From: Phycomyces nitens
Lineage: Eukaryota > Mucoromycota > Mucoromycetes > Mucorales > Phycomycetaceae
Direction: 5' to 3'
DNA length: 64,000 nucleotides
Assembly (NCBI GenBank): GCA_022702545.1
Contig: JAHRBC010000002.1
Span: 1,798,001-1,862,000, forward strand
The notes beneath the pieces are model-generated. The model ran no database searches, was not told the DNA's origin, and saw only the letters and a list, made by a program, of their open reading frames with translations. The position numbers were made by a program, and so were the translations under genes. Below are positions 25,367-36,078 of this stretch, piece after piece; within the stretch, counting starts at the first letter, position 1; every line of letters begins with the position of its first letter.

Positions 25367-28300
25367 TTAGATATCATCTTCATCAGTGAAGACCTCCTCG
25401 CCACGCTTGCGACGCTCCATTCTGTCCTTCTTCTTCTTGCGGAGCTCCTTGGAAGAGAGCTTCTCCTTCTTCTTGACAGCCTTGATAGTGTTACCCTGAG
25501 CATCAACGGTATCCTCAGCTTCCTCCTCCTTGATAGCGGCACCACCGTTACCAGTGACCCAGTTGTGGCCGGAAGCAACAAGACGACCGGCATCAACCTT
25601 CCAGACTTCGGTACAGAGAGCCTCAGAGAACTCACGGTTGTGAGTAACAATAACGACACCACCTCCGTATTCCTTGATAGCAGTAGCAAGGGCACCAAGG
25701 GACTCACGATCCAAGTAGTTAGTAGGCTCATCAAGAACCAACATGTGAGGCTTGTTCCACATAGCAGCACCAATAACAAGCTTGACCTTTTGTCCACCAG
25801 AGAGACCACGGATACGGGAGTGAGTGGCGAACTCGGGATCAAGACCAACTTCAGTCAAGTGCTTCTCGATCTCCTTGGCGGTCAAAGGACGGTTGAGACC
25901 CATCTTGGCGGCTTCCTTGGCATCGACTTCAGCAATCTTCTTACCGAAACCCATGGCCTCGAGCTTCTGACGGGAGATCCAGGTGTTGTCGACGGAAGAA
26001 CGGCCGATCCAGGAGACCTCGTACTCGTAGGACTGCTTGAGCTTACGACGACCAACCAACTCCTCAACAACGCGCTTCTCACCATCAATAACAAAGGTCT
26101 GGGACATGGCCTTCTGCTCCTCCTCGTTGATCATACGATCGTTCTTCTCGAGCTCTTCTCTGTCCTCACCGGAAGCATAACGCCACTGGATGTACTCGTT
26201 GGGGGTGCTGTCCAAGTGTCTTTCGATATGGTGGAAAGCGTGCTGGGCAACGTAGGCAATACGCAAGTTGGGATGCTTCCAGACGGTACCAATCTCGGAC
26301 TCAATCTCACCAGTCAACAACTTGATGAGGGTAGACTTTCCGGCACCGTTGGGACCAATGACGGCAACACGGGAGGCAAGGGAGCACTGCATGGTAATGT
26401 CATACAACTGCTTCTTGGCGGTGTTGGGGTACTGGAAGTCAACGTTCTTCATCTTGAGAATGGCACGCTCCTTGGTCTTGATACCCTCAAGATATCCGGG
26501 CTCGGGGAAAGCGAAACGGATCTGGGTGGCATCGAGGGAGTAGTAAGAGGCAGCCTTGGGGACCTTCTTGACGAACTCGGACAAGTTACCGCCATAACGC
26601 TTGAGCTTGTAGTTGGCTTCATAATGGATAATGTCGGAACAGACGTGATCAAGGAAACCAGAGTCGTGGGAGACGATGATGGAGGTGACAGTCTTGAGAC
26701 CCAAGAGGTAGTTCTCCAACCAGGCGACGTTGACAACATCCAAATGGTTAGTGGGTTCGTCCAACAAGAGAATATCGGCGTTCATCAACATGGCACGGGC
26801 AAGAGCCAACTTCATCTTCCATCCACCGGAAAGAGCACCAATGGGCATGGTGGTGACCATCTCCTCAGTGAAGCCATACTCGCGGAGAATCTTGGCAACC
26901 TGGACACGATCCTTGGTCTCAACACCCTCAGAGGCAATGACAAAGTCAACAAGGGGAGTATCGGCCTCGGAACCATCAATGTCGTGCTCGACGTAGACGG
27001 TCTTGAGCTCGGACTTGGGAGGGAAACCTTCGACCTGCTCGTTGGCAATGGCGCGCATGAGAGTAGACTTTCCGCAACCGTTGGCACCGCAGAGACCATA
27101 ACGTCTACCACGCTTGAGACGGAGATGGGTACGGTTCAAAAGAATCTTGGCACCATAGGCAAGGGAGAAATCGCAGTTGCAGAGATCCTCACCCTCATCA
27201 TCCTCCTCCTCGACGATCTTGGCAGAAACGGCCTCCTCGCACTTGTCGAGAGCGTTGATGGCAAGCTTCTCGGCATCTTCCTTGGAAAGGAAAGCGGCAG
27301 TGTAGGGAGCAACGGACTCGAGCCAGACGTTCTTGAAGAAACGGTGTCCGACACAGAGAGCGAGGGCAATGTCATCGACGTACTTGACAATAGGACCGTA
27401 GAACTCGTTGAGCTTGGCGGGCAAGAGCTCCTCAAAGGTCTTGGTGACCTTGGTAGCCTTCTCGGCCTTGGAGAAGATCTCGTGGTCAGAGGTACCGACA
27501 CGCTTGAGGGTGGCAAGAGCCTTCTGGACAACACCACGGCACTCGGGATCGGCAACGATCTCCTGGACCTTGTCGAGGGAAGGCAACAACAAGGGCAAGA
27601 AGGGAGCGGCGACTTCGGGATCGTCGACAAGCTTGCACATGTTGTCAACAATGAGAGCAGACATACGCTTGATGGGAGTAGCACGCTCGTTCAAACCACG
27701 GTTGAGAAGGGGAACCATGATGGACAGAGTAGGGGAATCGACCTCCTGGACGAAAGTGGTGGCACCCAACAAGTGAATGGTCTCAGGAACGTTCTCGGGG
27801 TGGTTGATACAGCTGATAACGGCAGGAATGAAACGCTCGATATCCTTGTTCTCAACAAGGGCACAGATGTTACCCATGGTAGCAGTAGCAGCCTTCTTGA
27901 CATCGGTCTTGGTATCCCACATGCAGTCAGAGACGACGGGGATAACTTCGGGGATGACGACGAAGAACTGGGGACCGTTCTTCTTGGCAAGCTCGTCCAA
28001 AAGGCTCAAAGAGAGCATCTTGGTCTGCCACTTGCAGGAGTTACCGAGACCCTCGAGAATGACGGGGACCATGACGGCAGTAGCGTTGGCGTTGACGTTG
28101 AGGGCCAAGTTCTTGGCGGCCTGGGAAGCAGCGACCTTGAGGGCAGCAGACTTGTCGGCCTGGAGCTCCAAAAGGGTAGAGAGGAAAGGCAAGATGTAGG
28201 GCTCGGCCTGGCCGTTGATGCTCTTGGTAGTCAAGGCAGAGATGATGGCAACAGCAGCCTGACGGGCAGGGAGAGACTTCTTGTTGGCGAGGTTCTTGGT

Positions 28301-28537
28301 GATGGCCTCGATGACGTTGAACTGCTTGAGAGACAAGACACCGTTGGCGTTGATGAGAACAGCGAGCTCGTCAGCAAGGGCCTCACGGTCGGCATCGGAG
28401 GCACCAGCAAGCTTGGCAAGGAGCTCCTTGGCCTTGGTAGACTGAGCCTCGGAAGGGGAAGCAGTGGCAGCCAAAGCGGTGAACTTCTTGACCTCGATGG
28501 TGCTCTTTGTGTTGTTGTTGGCGGCTGCGGCTGGCAT
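25367..28537 (-). CDS. TEF3: Translation elongation factor 3 (eEF3), 1056 aa
   Basis: Fungal ABC-type ATPase that releases deacylated tRNA from the ribosomal E site during elongation. Intronless. Start chosen at the Met of MPAAAANNNTK; an in-frame ATG 13 codons upstream (28576) is less likely. Domains: HEAT repeats (about 40-310), four-helix bundle, ABC1 (GANGCGKST near 460, LSGGWKMKLALARAM, LLLDEPTNHLDV), ABC2 (GPNGAGKST near 700, LSGGQKVKLV, LVLDEPTNYLD) with the chromodomain-like insertion (YEYEVSWIGRSS near 800), and a Lys/Arg-rich C-terminal tail. All Walker A, signature and Walker B residues are present in both cassettes. Extreme codon bias matches very high expression and opens a 1006-codon frame on the opposite strand that is not a gene. 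Confidence 0.98.
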   Translation of the reverse strand: MPAAAANNNTKSTIEVKKFTALAATASPSEAQSTKAKELLAKLAGASDADREALADELAVLINANGVLSLKQFNVIEAITKNLANKKSLPARQAAVAIISALTTKSINGQAEPYILPFLSTLLELQADKSAALKVAASQAAKNLALNVNANATAVMVPVILEGLGNSCKWQTKMLSLSLLDELAKKNGPQFFVVIPEVIPVVSDCMWDTKTDVKKAATATMGNICALVENKDIERFIPAVISCINHPENVPETIHLLGATTFVQEVDSPTLSIMVPLLNRGLNERATPIKRMSALIVDNMCKLVDDPEVAAPFLPLLLPSLDKVQEIVADPECRGVVQKALATLKRVGTSDHEIFSKAEKATKVTKTFEELLPAKLNEFYGPIVKYVDDIALALCVGHRFFKNVWLESVAPYTAAFLSKEDAEKLAINALDKCEEAVSAKIVEEEDDEGEDLCNCDFSLAYGAKILLNRTHLRLKRGRRYGLCGANGCGKSTLMRAIANEQVEGFPPKSELKTVYVEHDIDGSEADTPLVDFVIASEGVETKDRVQVAKILREYGFTEEMVTTMPIGALSGGWKMKLALARAMLMNADILLLDEPTNHLDVVNVAWLENYLLGLKTVTSIIVSHDSGFLDHVCSDIIHYEANYKLKRYGGNLSEFVKKVPKAASYYSLDATQIRFAFPEPGYLEGIKTKERAILKMKNVDFQYPNTAKKQLYDITMQCSLASRVAVIGPNGAGKSTLIKLLTGEIESEIGTVWKHPNLRIAYVAQHAFHHIERHLDSTPNEYIQWRYASGEDREELEKNDRMINEEEQKAMSQTFVIDGEKRVVEELVGRRKLKQSYEYEVSWIGRSSVDNTWISRQKLEAMGFGKKIAEVDAKEAAKMGLNRPLTAKEIEKHLTEVGLDPEFATHSRIRGLSGGQKVKLVIGAAMWNKPHMLVLDEPTNYLDRESLGALATAIKEYGGGVVIVTHNREFSEALCTEVWKVDAGRLVASGHNWVTGNGGAAIKEEEAEDTVDAQGNTIKAVKKKEKLSSKELRKKKKDRMERRKRGEEVFTDEDDI

Positions 28538-30280
28538 TCTTATGATGTGAAGCGAGCGAGAGGGGGGAATCCGCAAAGGTGGTGATAAGAGGGAACAAAA
28601 ATGTTACAGGTCCCAATAATTCAATCAGGCACCCTATTTATTGGGTTGAAAATTTTTTCTCTGGTCACCAATCACAGCCACTGGTTTTACAATACGGATA
28701 TTCTACATTTACTGATTCCAAATCAGCGGCGGAGATGTAATGCGCATGCGCCACTTTTTTTTTTTTACGTAGCAGAAATCTATTTGTATATGTATTTTTG
28801 TTCTATTGAAGCACTTTATATTTTCCAAAGAACAGCGCATCAATAGTGAATTTTTGGTAGATGGAATACCATCGTCTTGGATCTAGACGCATAAAATATA
28901 GGAATCGCAAGTTTGTTCGCATATATTGGATCCATTGCTGGCCATATTGATCTTTTTACAAATGAATCTTTTGCCATAAACGGACAGTTGGATCGGCATC
29001 AACAAGCCGGCCTTGCCCCCCTTCTTTTCTTTTTTTTTGTTCCTTTTTTTGCTCAGAACAAACTGATTTAATTCGTTCAATTCCTAGGTCATTGATGAAC
29101 CTCTTGTATTCAATTATCTGAATCCCTTTAAAACGTTCTTGTTCTTGTTTAAAGAGCCGTTTGTTCTTGGAGTTCTTTGGTTTCAAGAAAAAACAAATTA
29201 CTTTACAACTCAATGCTGGGGTTTCATTTCTCTTTGTTTCTAACAAGAGGGATTAGCAAAATGTTTGTATGGAGTTCGTGACGTATTTGTTATGTATCAA
29301 GCCTTTTTATTCAATCAACTGACTCTGGGCAGGAAAACATTTAAACAAACAAACATTAAATATTATCTTTGGTAATCCCACAGGCCTTTTCCAATAGAAA
29401 TGATATAAGCAGTCCAGCCTTATATGTATATAGTGTTGCATCACACCCACATATACATATATTCAAACTAGAGAATGTACAAAATATAGAGGTATCGACA
29501 TCATATATGAAGCCCAAAAAGAAAAAAGGCAAAATAGTATATAACCAATCAGTTTTGAATAATTTATTCCCCATCTGGTCCAAGCTGTAAAGAACCCAAA
29601 GCTGGCTAGATCAATAAAGGGATTAAATTACTACAGAGCTTTTGAATGTATCTCTGTACACATACATATTAACCATTTCTACCTTATTCTTCTTTCTTTT
29701 TTGGTACAATTTGACTTGTCATTTAAGCTTATATATATATATATTTTTAAAAAATAAGATCAATAATAAATAAATGTATTTATAATGATAATGTGGCTGT
29801 AAATTCATTAGCACTTGTCTTGCCAATCAATAACTATCAAATCCAACCTCGAATCTCTACGGATATAGTCAGTAAAACAGACAATTCTCATTAAAGACAA
29901 GAATGACTTTGTTTTATATATGAGAATGGTCGTAGATGAGCATTGATTAGGAAAATGTACTAAAATAAGTACCAAAAAAGAAAAAGGCAGTTTATTATTT
30001 GCAGTCTATTATTAATCATACAAGACTCGTACAGAAAATATTGGCTTCAATGGACACAGACCCCCATACATATATATACACACATTGTGTATACATTTAT
30101 TTCACAAACTTGTAATTAGTTGCAAGGATCTGCCAATTCAAATAGATTTACTTTTTTAAGAATAAGAATAAAGTTTTTGTGTGTGTGTGTATGGATGAAT
30201 ACACGGATTACTATGTGATTTATAGTATCTTAAAAGGTCATAATATACATTGTTATCAATGCAAAAAAGAAGGAGGGGAG

Positions 30281-30307
30281 AATAATAATAATAATAATAA
30301 TAATAAT
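30281..30307. repeat. (AAT)n microsatellite
   Basis: Nine tandem AAT units; one of several AAT/ATT tracts scattered through non-coding DNA of this window. Confidence 0.95.
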
Positions 30308-30357
30308 GCCATGATGTGTTCATAATTTGAATATAGAACAAGAATAAGCATGAAGAC

Positions 30358-30429
30358 AAAATGAATGAATGAATGGATGAATGAATGGATTGATGGATTG
30401 ATAGATGGATGGATGGATGGATGGATGAA
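30358..30429. repeat. (ATGA/ATGG)n imperfect tetranucleotide repeat
   Basis: About 18 ATGA/ATGG units, interrupted by ATTG and ATAG variants, in the 3' flank of the Zn2Cys6 gene. Confidence 0.9.
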
Positions 30430-30619
30430 ATGAAAGAATGAAGTAATAGTTAAAGAGCGTGTCAAAGGGCGGGTGGTTTTTAAGTGAAAGAGAATATATA
30501 TGTATATACAGAACAAAATATCTACTTGGCAAAAGTAACAAATACACAATAGAAATCAAATAGTAATAGTAATAGTAGTAATAGTAATAGTAGTAATAAA
30601 AAAAGAGAGCTTAGCCAAA

Positions 30620-32877
30620 TCATTCAATATCACCTTCAAATGATCCCAGCTGCTTCTTCATCCACCCAAGATATCCAATCGAATGTACACCGTCGCCTTC
30701 GCAATTCACACCAGTCTCGGTGAAATCGTCCATGTTTCCTGGGGATTCTGGCCCAGAAGAACTCGGGCAGCTACTCACACTCCAGCTAATACCGTCTGTT
30801 TCTTGCATAGCCTCGGGAGTACATGAACGACTGTTGCGATTATTTGGGGTAGGGCTAGGAGGCAAGAGTGGACTTCTGGCCTGTGCTTCCCGATAATAGA
30901 GGATCTTGAGAGCCTGTTTAAGGCCTTGGTCTGCGCGATCTCGAATGTCTCGGTTAGGGGAGGATTTTAATATTACCATGGCGTCAATTGCCAGAATCAG
31001 CAAATGCGGGTCAACTGCACAAGGTAGCCTAAAATGCAAGACATGAAGCAGTTTTACTATCGCATCCGAAGACATGGAGACTATGATCAGGGCTCGTTTG
31101 CCATCAATACACCCAAGGGATGCATGGGAAAGGTCACAATACTTTGGTGGGTCCATGATACGAGTCTGTAGGTTGAGCCATTGGACATAATATACAACAT
31201 TGAGGTAGAGAACACGTGTATTGACACACTGATGGATATGATCGGTTTGGATATAACTCATGGGCTGATCAGATACTCGATGGGATGGCGACAGACTATT
31301 CCAGAATTCAAACAGCTGATTTTCGATCATCTCGACGGCATTAGATGGTATAACATTTAATGATCCAGACTGGAGGCGATAGGATATAACTGCTGTTGAT
31401 TTTCCATCTTCGTATATTCTGGAGACGCTGATCAAACGAACATAATCACAATATACTTTGACGGCATCGTAGATTGTGGGGTCAGCCATTTCATATGGCA
31501 AGGGTGTTGGGTGGCCGATTTCAAGGGGAAATATAATGTTGGAAAAGTCATTGAGGTTGTCGAGCATCATGTAGAGGTATACTTCGACGTAGCGAATGAG
31601 ATAAAACATGCGTCGCCAGGTCTCTGCCTTGATTACCTCGAGTGTACCTACTTTCTCGATGGCTTCTGATAGAGGAAGATTCAATATATAGCCATACTTG
31701 TCTTTAAGCTGAACGACCATGCGCCAGGAGGTTGAGCTATATAGCCTTGCCTCTTGCATGTTGGTCTTTAGGACCGAGACAAAAGAAAGAAGCGCTATAG
31801 CAAAAGTTGTCTCTAGGGTTGGACCCTCGAGTTCATCAAACAAGGCGTCTCTCATGAGTTCCTGGCCTTCTTTTCTAAAAGATTCAGAAAGCTCTTCTCG
31901 ACTGTAGGCTCCAAACATTTTTGGGCCGTGTCTGCATTGTGAGTAGCCAACAAAGGCTGCGACTGCGGTAGAGAGTAGAGAATTTGGGTTGGAGCGTAGA
32001 TAGTTGTAGTAGTGGTAGTGTATCAGGATAGGATTAAGCATTCCGTAGCAGGAAAAATATATATCGATAAACATCATCTTTGCCGAATATCGTTCGTTTT
32101 GATCTTTTACTGCAATAGTCTTTTTTGGTTCCTGTTTGTCGGGGGTGGTGGGGAAATTATTCCTAATGATCGACTCAATCTTCAACAGACGATTGGTTAC
32201 AATCATGCCTTTTGACCTTTTGGTGATAAACGAAAGTGTATGCTGTGGGGATATTGATAGATGCGGTGCTGCTCCTCGGACAAATGCAAGCATTTCGGAA
32301 AAGGTGTTTATGTTGGTTTGGAGCTGAATTCCAGTGGTGGTCTTGGAGAGTGTGAGCTGCCATTGGCCAGAATCTGGCTTTTTGATACTTAGATGGGTGC
32401 ACTGTGAGGCATCGACACATTCGCAAATAATATTTTCTGGCTGGGATACTTTTTGGAGGTCTGTGGATGATGGTTGTTTTCGAGGGCGTTTGGTTAGTCT
32501 GGTGGTGATGTGTAGAGCTCTTAATTGGTCCTGTAGATCCTCGGCTTCTTGTTCTAGTTCCCATATCTCATTCCACACTCGATTCTTTTTCGAGAGAGGC
32601 ACAGCTCTCTTGGCTATTAGTGGCCTGGCGGTAAGTTTAAAGAGACAGCATGAACTCATCTTGCGGCAACGTTCACATTGCATTCCCTGCAATACAATAC
32701 ATTTGCGCCGATGAGCACGGCAGTTTTCGCCTTGAGATTTGAGTTAGATTATAGATGATATATATACTCATAAAGGCTCTCTTTATATATATATATATAT
32801 AATTTGGTTGGGCCATGCCACTCACAAGGTCTATTGCGTCTTTGCTTTAAAGTTTCGTTTTCGTCAATGGTGCTCAT
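30620..32877 (-). CDS. Zn2Cys6 fungal transcription factor, 720 aa
   Basis: Nuclear DNA-binding regulator specific to fungi. Two exons: 32826-32877 (start) and 30620-32730. The intron splits the first cysteine codon of the zinc cluster, so the intact motif appears only after splicing: CENCRAHRRKC then CERCRKMSSCC, at residues 18-46. A coiled-coil dimerisation element follows (WELEQEAEDLQDQLRAL). The large middle region (about 220-600) is hydrophobic and helical, in the manner of the fungal-specific transcription-factor domain (SCYGMLNPILIHYHYYNYL). The C terminus is Ser/Pro rich and acidic. Regulated genes cannot be inferred; it lies alone beside a gene desert. Confidence 0.9.
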
Positions 32878-33117
32878 GGAAGATGGATTATATGGCTATG
32901 TACCATCAAAAATTATGAAAAAAGAAAAAAGGAAGCAAAAGAGAAAGAAGAGGGAATAAAGAATAAATATATATATAAAATAAAATAAAATAAAATAAAA
33001 AGGCAGAAAATGAGAAGCAATAAAAATGAACTGGGAAAGAACTCCGGGAAAGTATCGTTCTTATCTGTCGGATATTTGCCAGTTAAAAATACATGTACTA
33101 AAATAAAAACCAGGCCC
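32878..33117. other. Promoter side of the Zn2Cys6 gene
   Basis: A/T-rich, with AAAAT pentamer repeats at about 32980-33000. No gene. Confidence 0.5.
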
Positions 33118-33345
33118 GGTGAAGAAAGTAGCCAGAATTTAGTAATTTTATGATTTACTAGCAAGTGATTGGACAATAGTTTATATTCAGACATTTTTTT
33201 AAAGTTGTTCGGTTATTCAATTGGTCGGGGAATACAACACTTCTAAATCAAGTAAGATATTTTACAAATAGGATAAACCTGGAAGTGCGGTGTTTGTAAA
33301 AAGGACAAGAGGTTTATTAAAAAAGTATTGAACATGTAACAAGAA
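33118..33345 (+). repeat. Left terminal inverted repeat of the 2.96-kb element
   Basis: Matches the reverse complement of 35846-36078 with scattered substitutions and small indels. Confidence 0.8.
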
Positions 33346-35845
33346 TAAGTATCAGAACTTGGATATATAGGCTGGTTGATTTCAAGGCCATAATAATACT
33401 TTTAAACCTTTTTTTAAAGATTAAATTTATAGGAAATATCGTCTTGGTCTTCAATTTGAGTGTCTAGACATCCAAAAGATTTAAAGAACAAAAAATTAAA
33501 TTTATGAGCCACCAAAGGATCCCGCACACTATCTGATTATAGGTTCATGTTCTATATGCCTTTTGTGCTAGTTTACCCAAAAGCTACAATCAACAACATA
33601 CTTTGTATTTCTTGGTTCCCAAATTTGATTTCCTGGCTCTATTTACCAACTGGCTATAGTTTTGTTTTCCTTTGTTTCTTTCACTGTAAAATAATAATAA
33701 TAATATTGAAATCATTTGGTCCTTTTCACCTTTTATAATTAATCTGATGCATTCATATATTGTAGGTGTTGATCTCATAAAGGTCAGAAGCCCAAGCAAT
33801 AAGTTGAATATCTCTAAAGATTAATCCAATTATCAAGTACTTGAAACGTACATTTCTTTCTTCTTCTTCTTCTTCTGCTCATCCAGTCTTTTAAATGTTT
33901 CAGGCTAGTTCCTATCTACACTTTTCTGTCGGTATATTCAATCAGTATTTTATCTTTCTATCAAGTATCCCTACCTAGCAACCAAGGGTTTCTATACTTG
34001 ATATCTATTCATTTTTCAGAATAAATATATTGATCCAATAAAAAAATAAACCCCCATTTTTGAAGCTACTCTATAAAAAGGCCCTAGAATTTTATATTGA
34101 GGTTGATATAAATGGACAAATTCGGTTGTTTAAATATATTCCGTAAATGGTAAAGAAAAACGGCGGCATATAAATACAATTTCTCGGATTAGGAATGTTT
34201 TTCTTCCACTGGGTGTGTAATTAGGAACCGTGTAAATAAAGATTGTTTTAAGACCATTACTAAACCAATACCTTTCAGGAACAGTAGTATGATCAAGATG
34301 ACCGTGGTAAATCTTGAAAATATAAACACACCATAATCTTTAATCCTTTGGTTCCAGTAATACAAACCTGTGTTTCTTTATTGTCCAAGCTCCAAGTGGC
34401 TTCAAGAGATTGGGCTTATAAAATTGACTAAATACATCGATTCAACTCGTTTTTGGTTTTATAATTAATTTTATATATATATATATATATTTGTTGTTGT
34501 TGTTGTAAAATTATCCCGCCCAATTTTTGGATCCTTGTTGTTTTAGTGAAACATAATTATTTGTACGCTTCTTGAACGTACCTACAGAGCTCACGTCCCT
34601 ATATCATTGCATATGCAAATACTGGTAATTGTGGAGAAGGGTCTTATTCTCCGAAGAAAAAGCGCACAAGCTTGGACACACAAGATCTATTGCACCCTTG
34701 ATTTATGCCAATGAAATTCCCCTCATTTGTACATTTTCGGACTAAACAAGAAGATTTACCTATTTGACTTTGAAGGGTGTAAGTTTTACCGGGATGCTTG
34801 GTTGGGTAGGACTATATGATTTCATCCCGCTGGTAACCATTTTTTCACTTGTTTTTTTGTTTGTATTAGATAGTGCTTCCAACAACTAATATTCCAAGAT
34901 CAAGATCAAGATCAAAATCAATTTCGCATTCTTGGATATAAAAGTCTTGATTCTAGAAAACCATGCTACTTGTTAAAAAATAATGTAGTATTACGATGAT
35001 TTATTTTTATTTGAAAGCGGACATGAAAGTGACACTGGTTAGAACATGGAAGCCCTGAGACCATGGAGTACATTTTTTGACCAGAATGAGTCTGTTTTTG
35101 GAGCAATTGCTACAAACACTGATTACTTTTAAAGTGCAACTTCCAGTGGATATAAAGGCCAAGAAAATAAAGGTAATTTATATAGAGAAGGCAAGCATAA
35201 AATATGAATATACTATCAACAGTTTTTTGTTTTTTTTTGTTTTCAATCCAGGATCAAGTGTATTGAATCTGCTACAATCAACTTATTCTTTTTCTCGCCA
35301 ATAGCAAAATAAAGAATATATAAGCCTAATCAATATTGTGTTTTCAGTATAGAGCTTCACATAATATATCCAAAAAGTATTGATCCTAATTGAGTTTTCT
35401 AGGTTCATGTCAACCAAAGGGACCATTTTTACGCACAGACTATGTTTTCTGCTGAATGAAATAAACCCTTCCATGTGAGCCAATCTACCAGTAGCAATAG
35501 CTAAGAGTCTTATGGGATCAGAGAATTTATTACTACTATTTCTCGTATGAGAATCAAGATAATTTTTGCACTGAAATCGAGCATGCTGTGAATGGTAGCT
35601 CTAGAGTAAATAAGCATAAAAGATATATATATAGTATGAAAATACCATCAGATAATGTGCTGAATTCTCTGGCTTAAATTCTCGATTATGTTTCTTTGGT
35701 GCTCCCTAGTTCACTCTTGAATCTTTCGAGTGTTTTAGATATTCAAATTGAAGACCAAGATGACATTTCTTATTAGACTAATATTTATCAACTTGAAAGT
35801 ATTATTATGGTCTTGAAATCAACCAACCTATATATCCAAGCTGTA

Positions 35846-36078
35846 ATTTTATTACATGTTTAATACTTTTTTAATAAAATTTCTTGTCTTTTTTATATTA
35901 CAAACACCGCACTTCCATATTTATACTATTTGTAAAATATCTTACTTAATTTAGGAATACTGGATTGCCCGACATATTGAATAACCGAACAACTTTAAAA
36001 AGATGTCTGAATATGAAATATTATCCAATAACTTGCTAATAAATCGTAAAATTACCAAATTATGCTTAATTGTTCACC
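35846..36078 (-). repeat. Right terminal inverted repeat of the 2.96-kb element
   Basis: Partner of 33118-33345; ends in TTCACC at 36073-36078. Confidence 0.8.

Larger units (their letters stand above)
28538..30619. other. Intergenic: eEF3 promoter and repeat-rich spacer
   Basis: The first ~250 bp form the eEF3 promoter/leader (AATAAATAGG near 28635 as a possible TATA-like element on the minus strand). Simple repeats follow towards 30 kb. No gene supported. Confidence 0.5.
33118..36078. mobile_element. Degraded 2.96-kb terminal-inverted-repeat element
   Basis: The left arm (33118-33345) and right arm (35846-36078) are about 80-85 % identical as reverse complements. They share the outer GGTGAA, then AATTT.GTAATTTTA.GATTTA, CATATTCAGACAT, AAAGTTGTTCGGTTATTCAAT, GGAAGTGCGGTGTTTGTAA and TATT.AACATGTAA. 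The 2.5-kb interior is AT-rich and has no long reading frame, so any transposase is lost or absent. No target-site duplication is evident. The divergence of the arms indicates an old insertion, unlike the element at 6863-9034. Confidence 0.75.

Noticed and set aside
25565..28585. 1006-codon open frame on the plus strand opposite eEF3
   Set aside because: It is the exact antisense of a highly codon-biased gene, rich in Gly/Leu/Asp/Val without domains. Such antisense frames arise when the sense strand avoids certain third-position bases.
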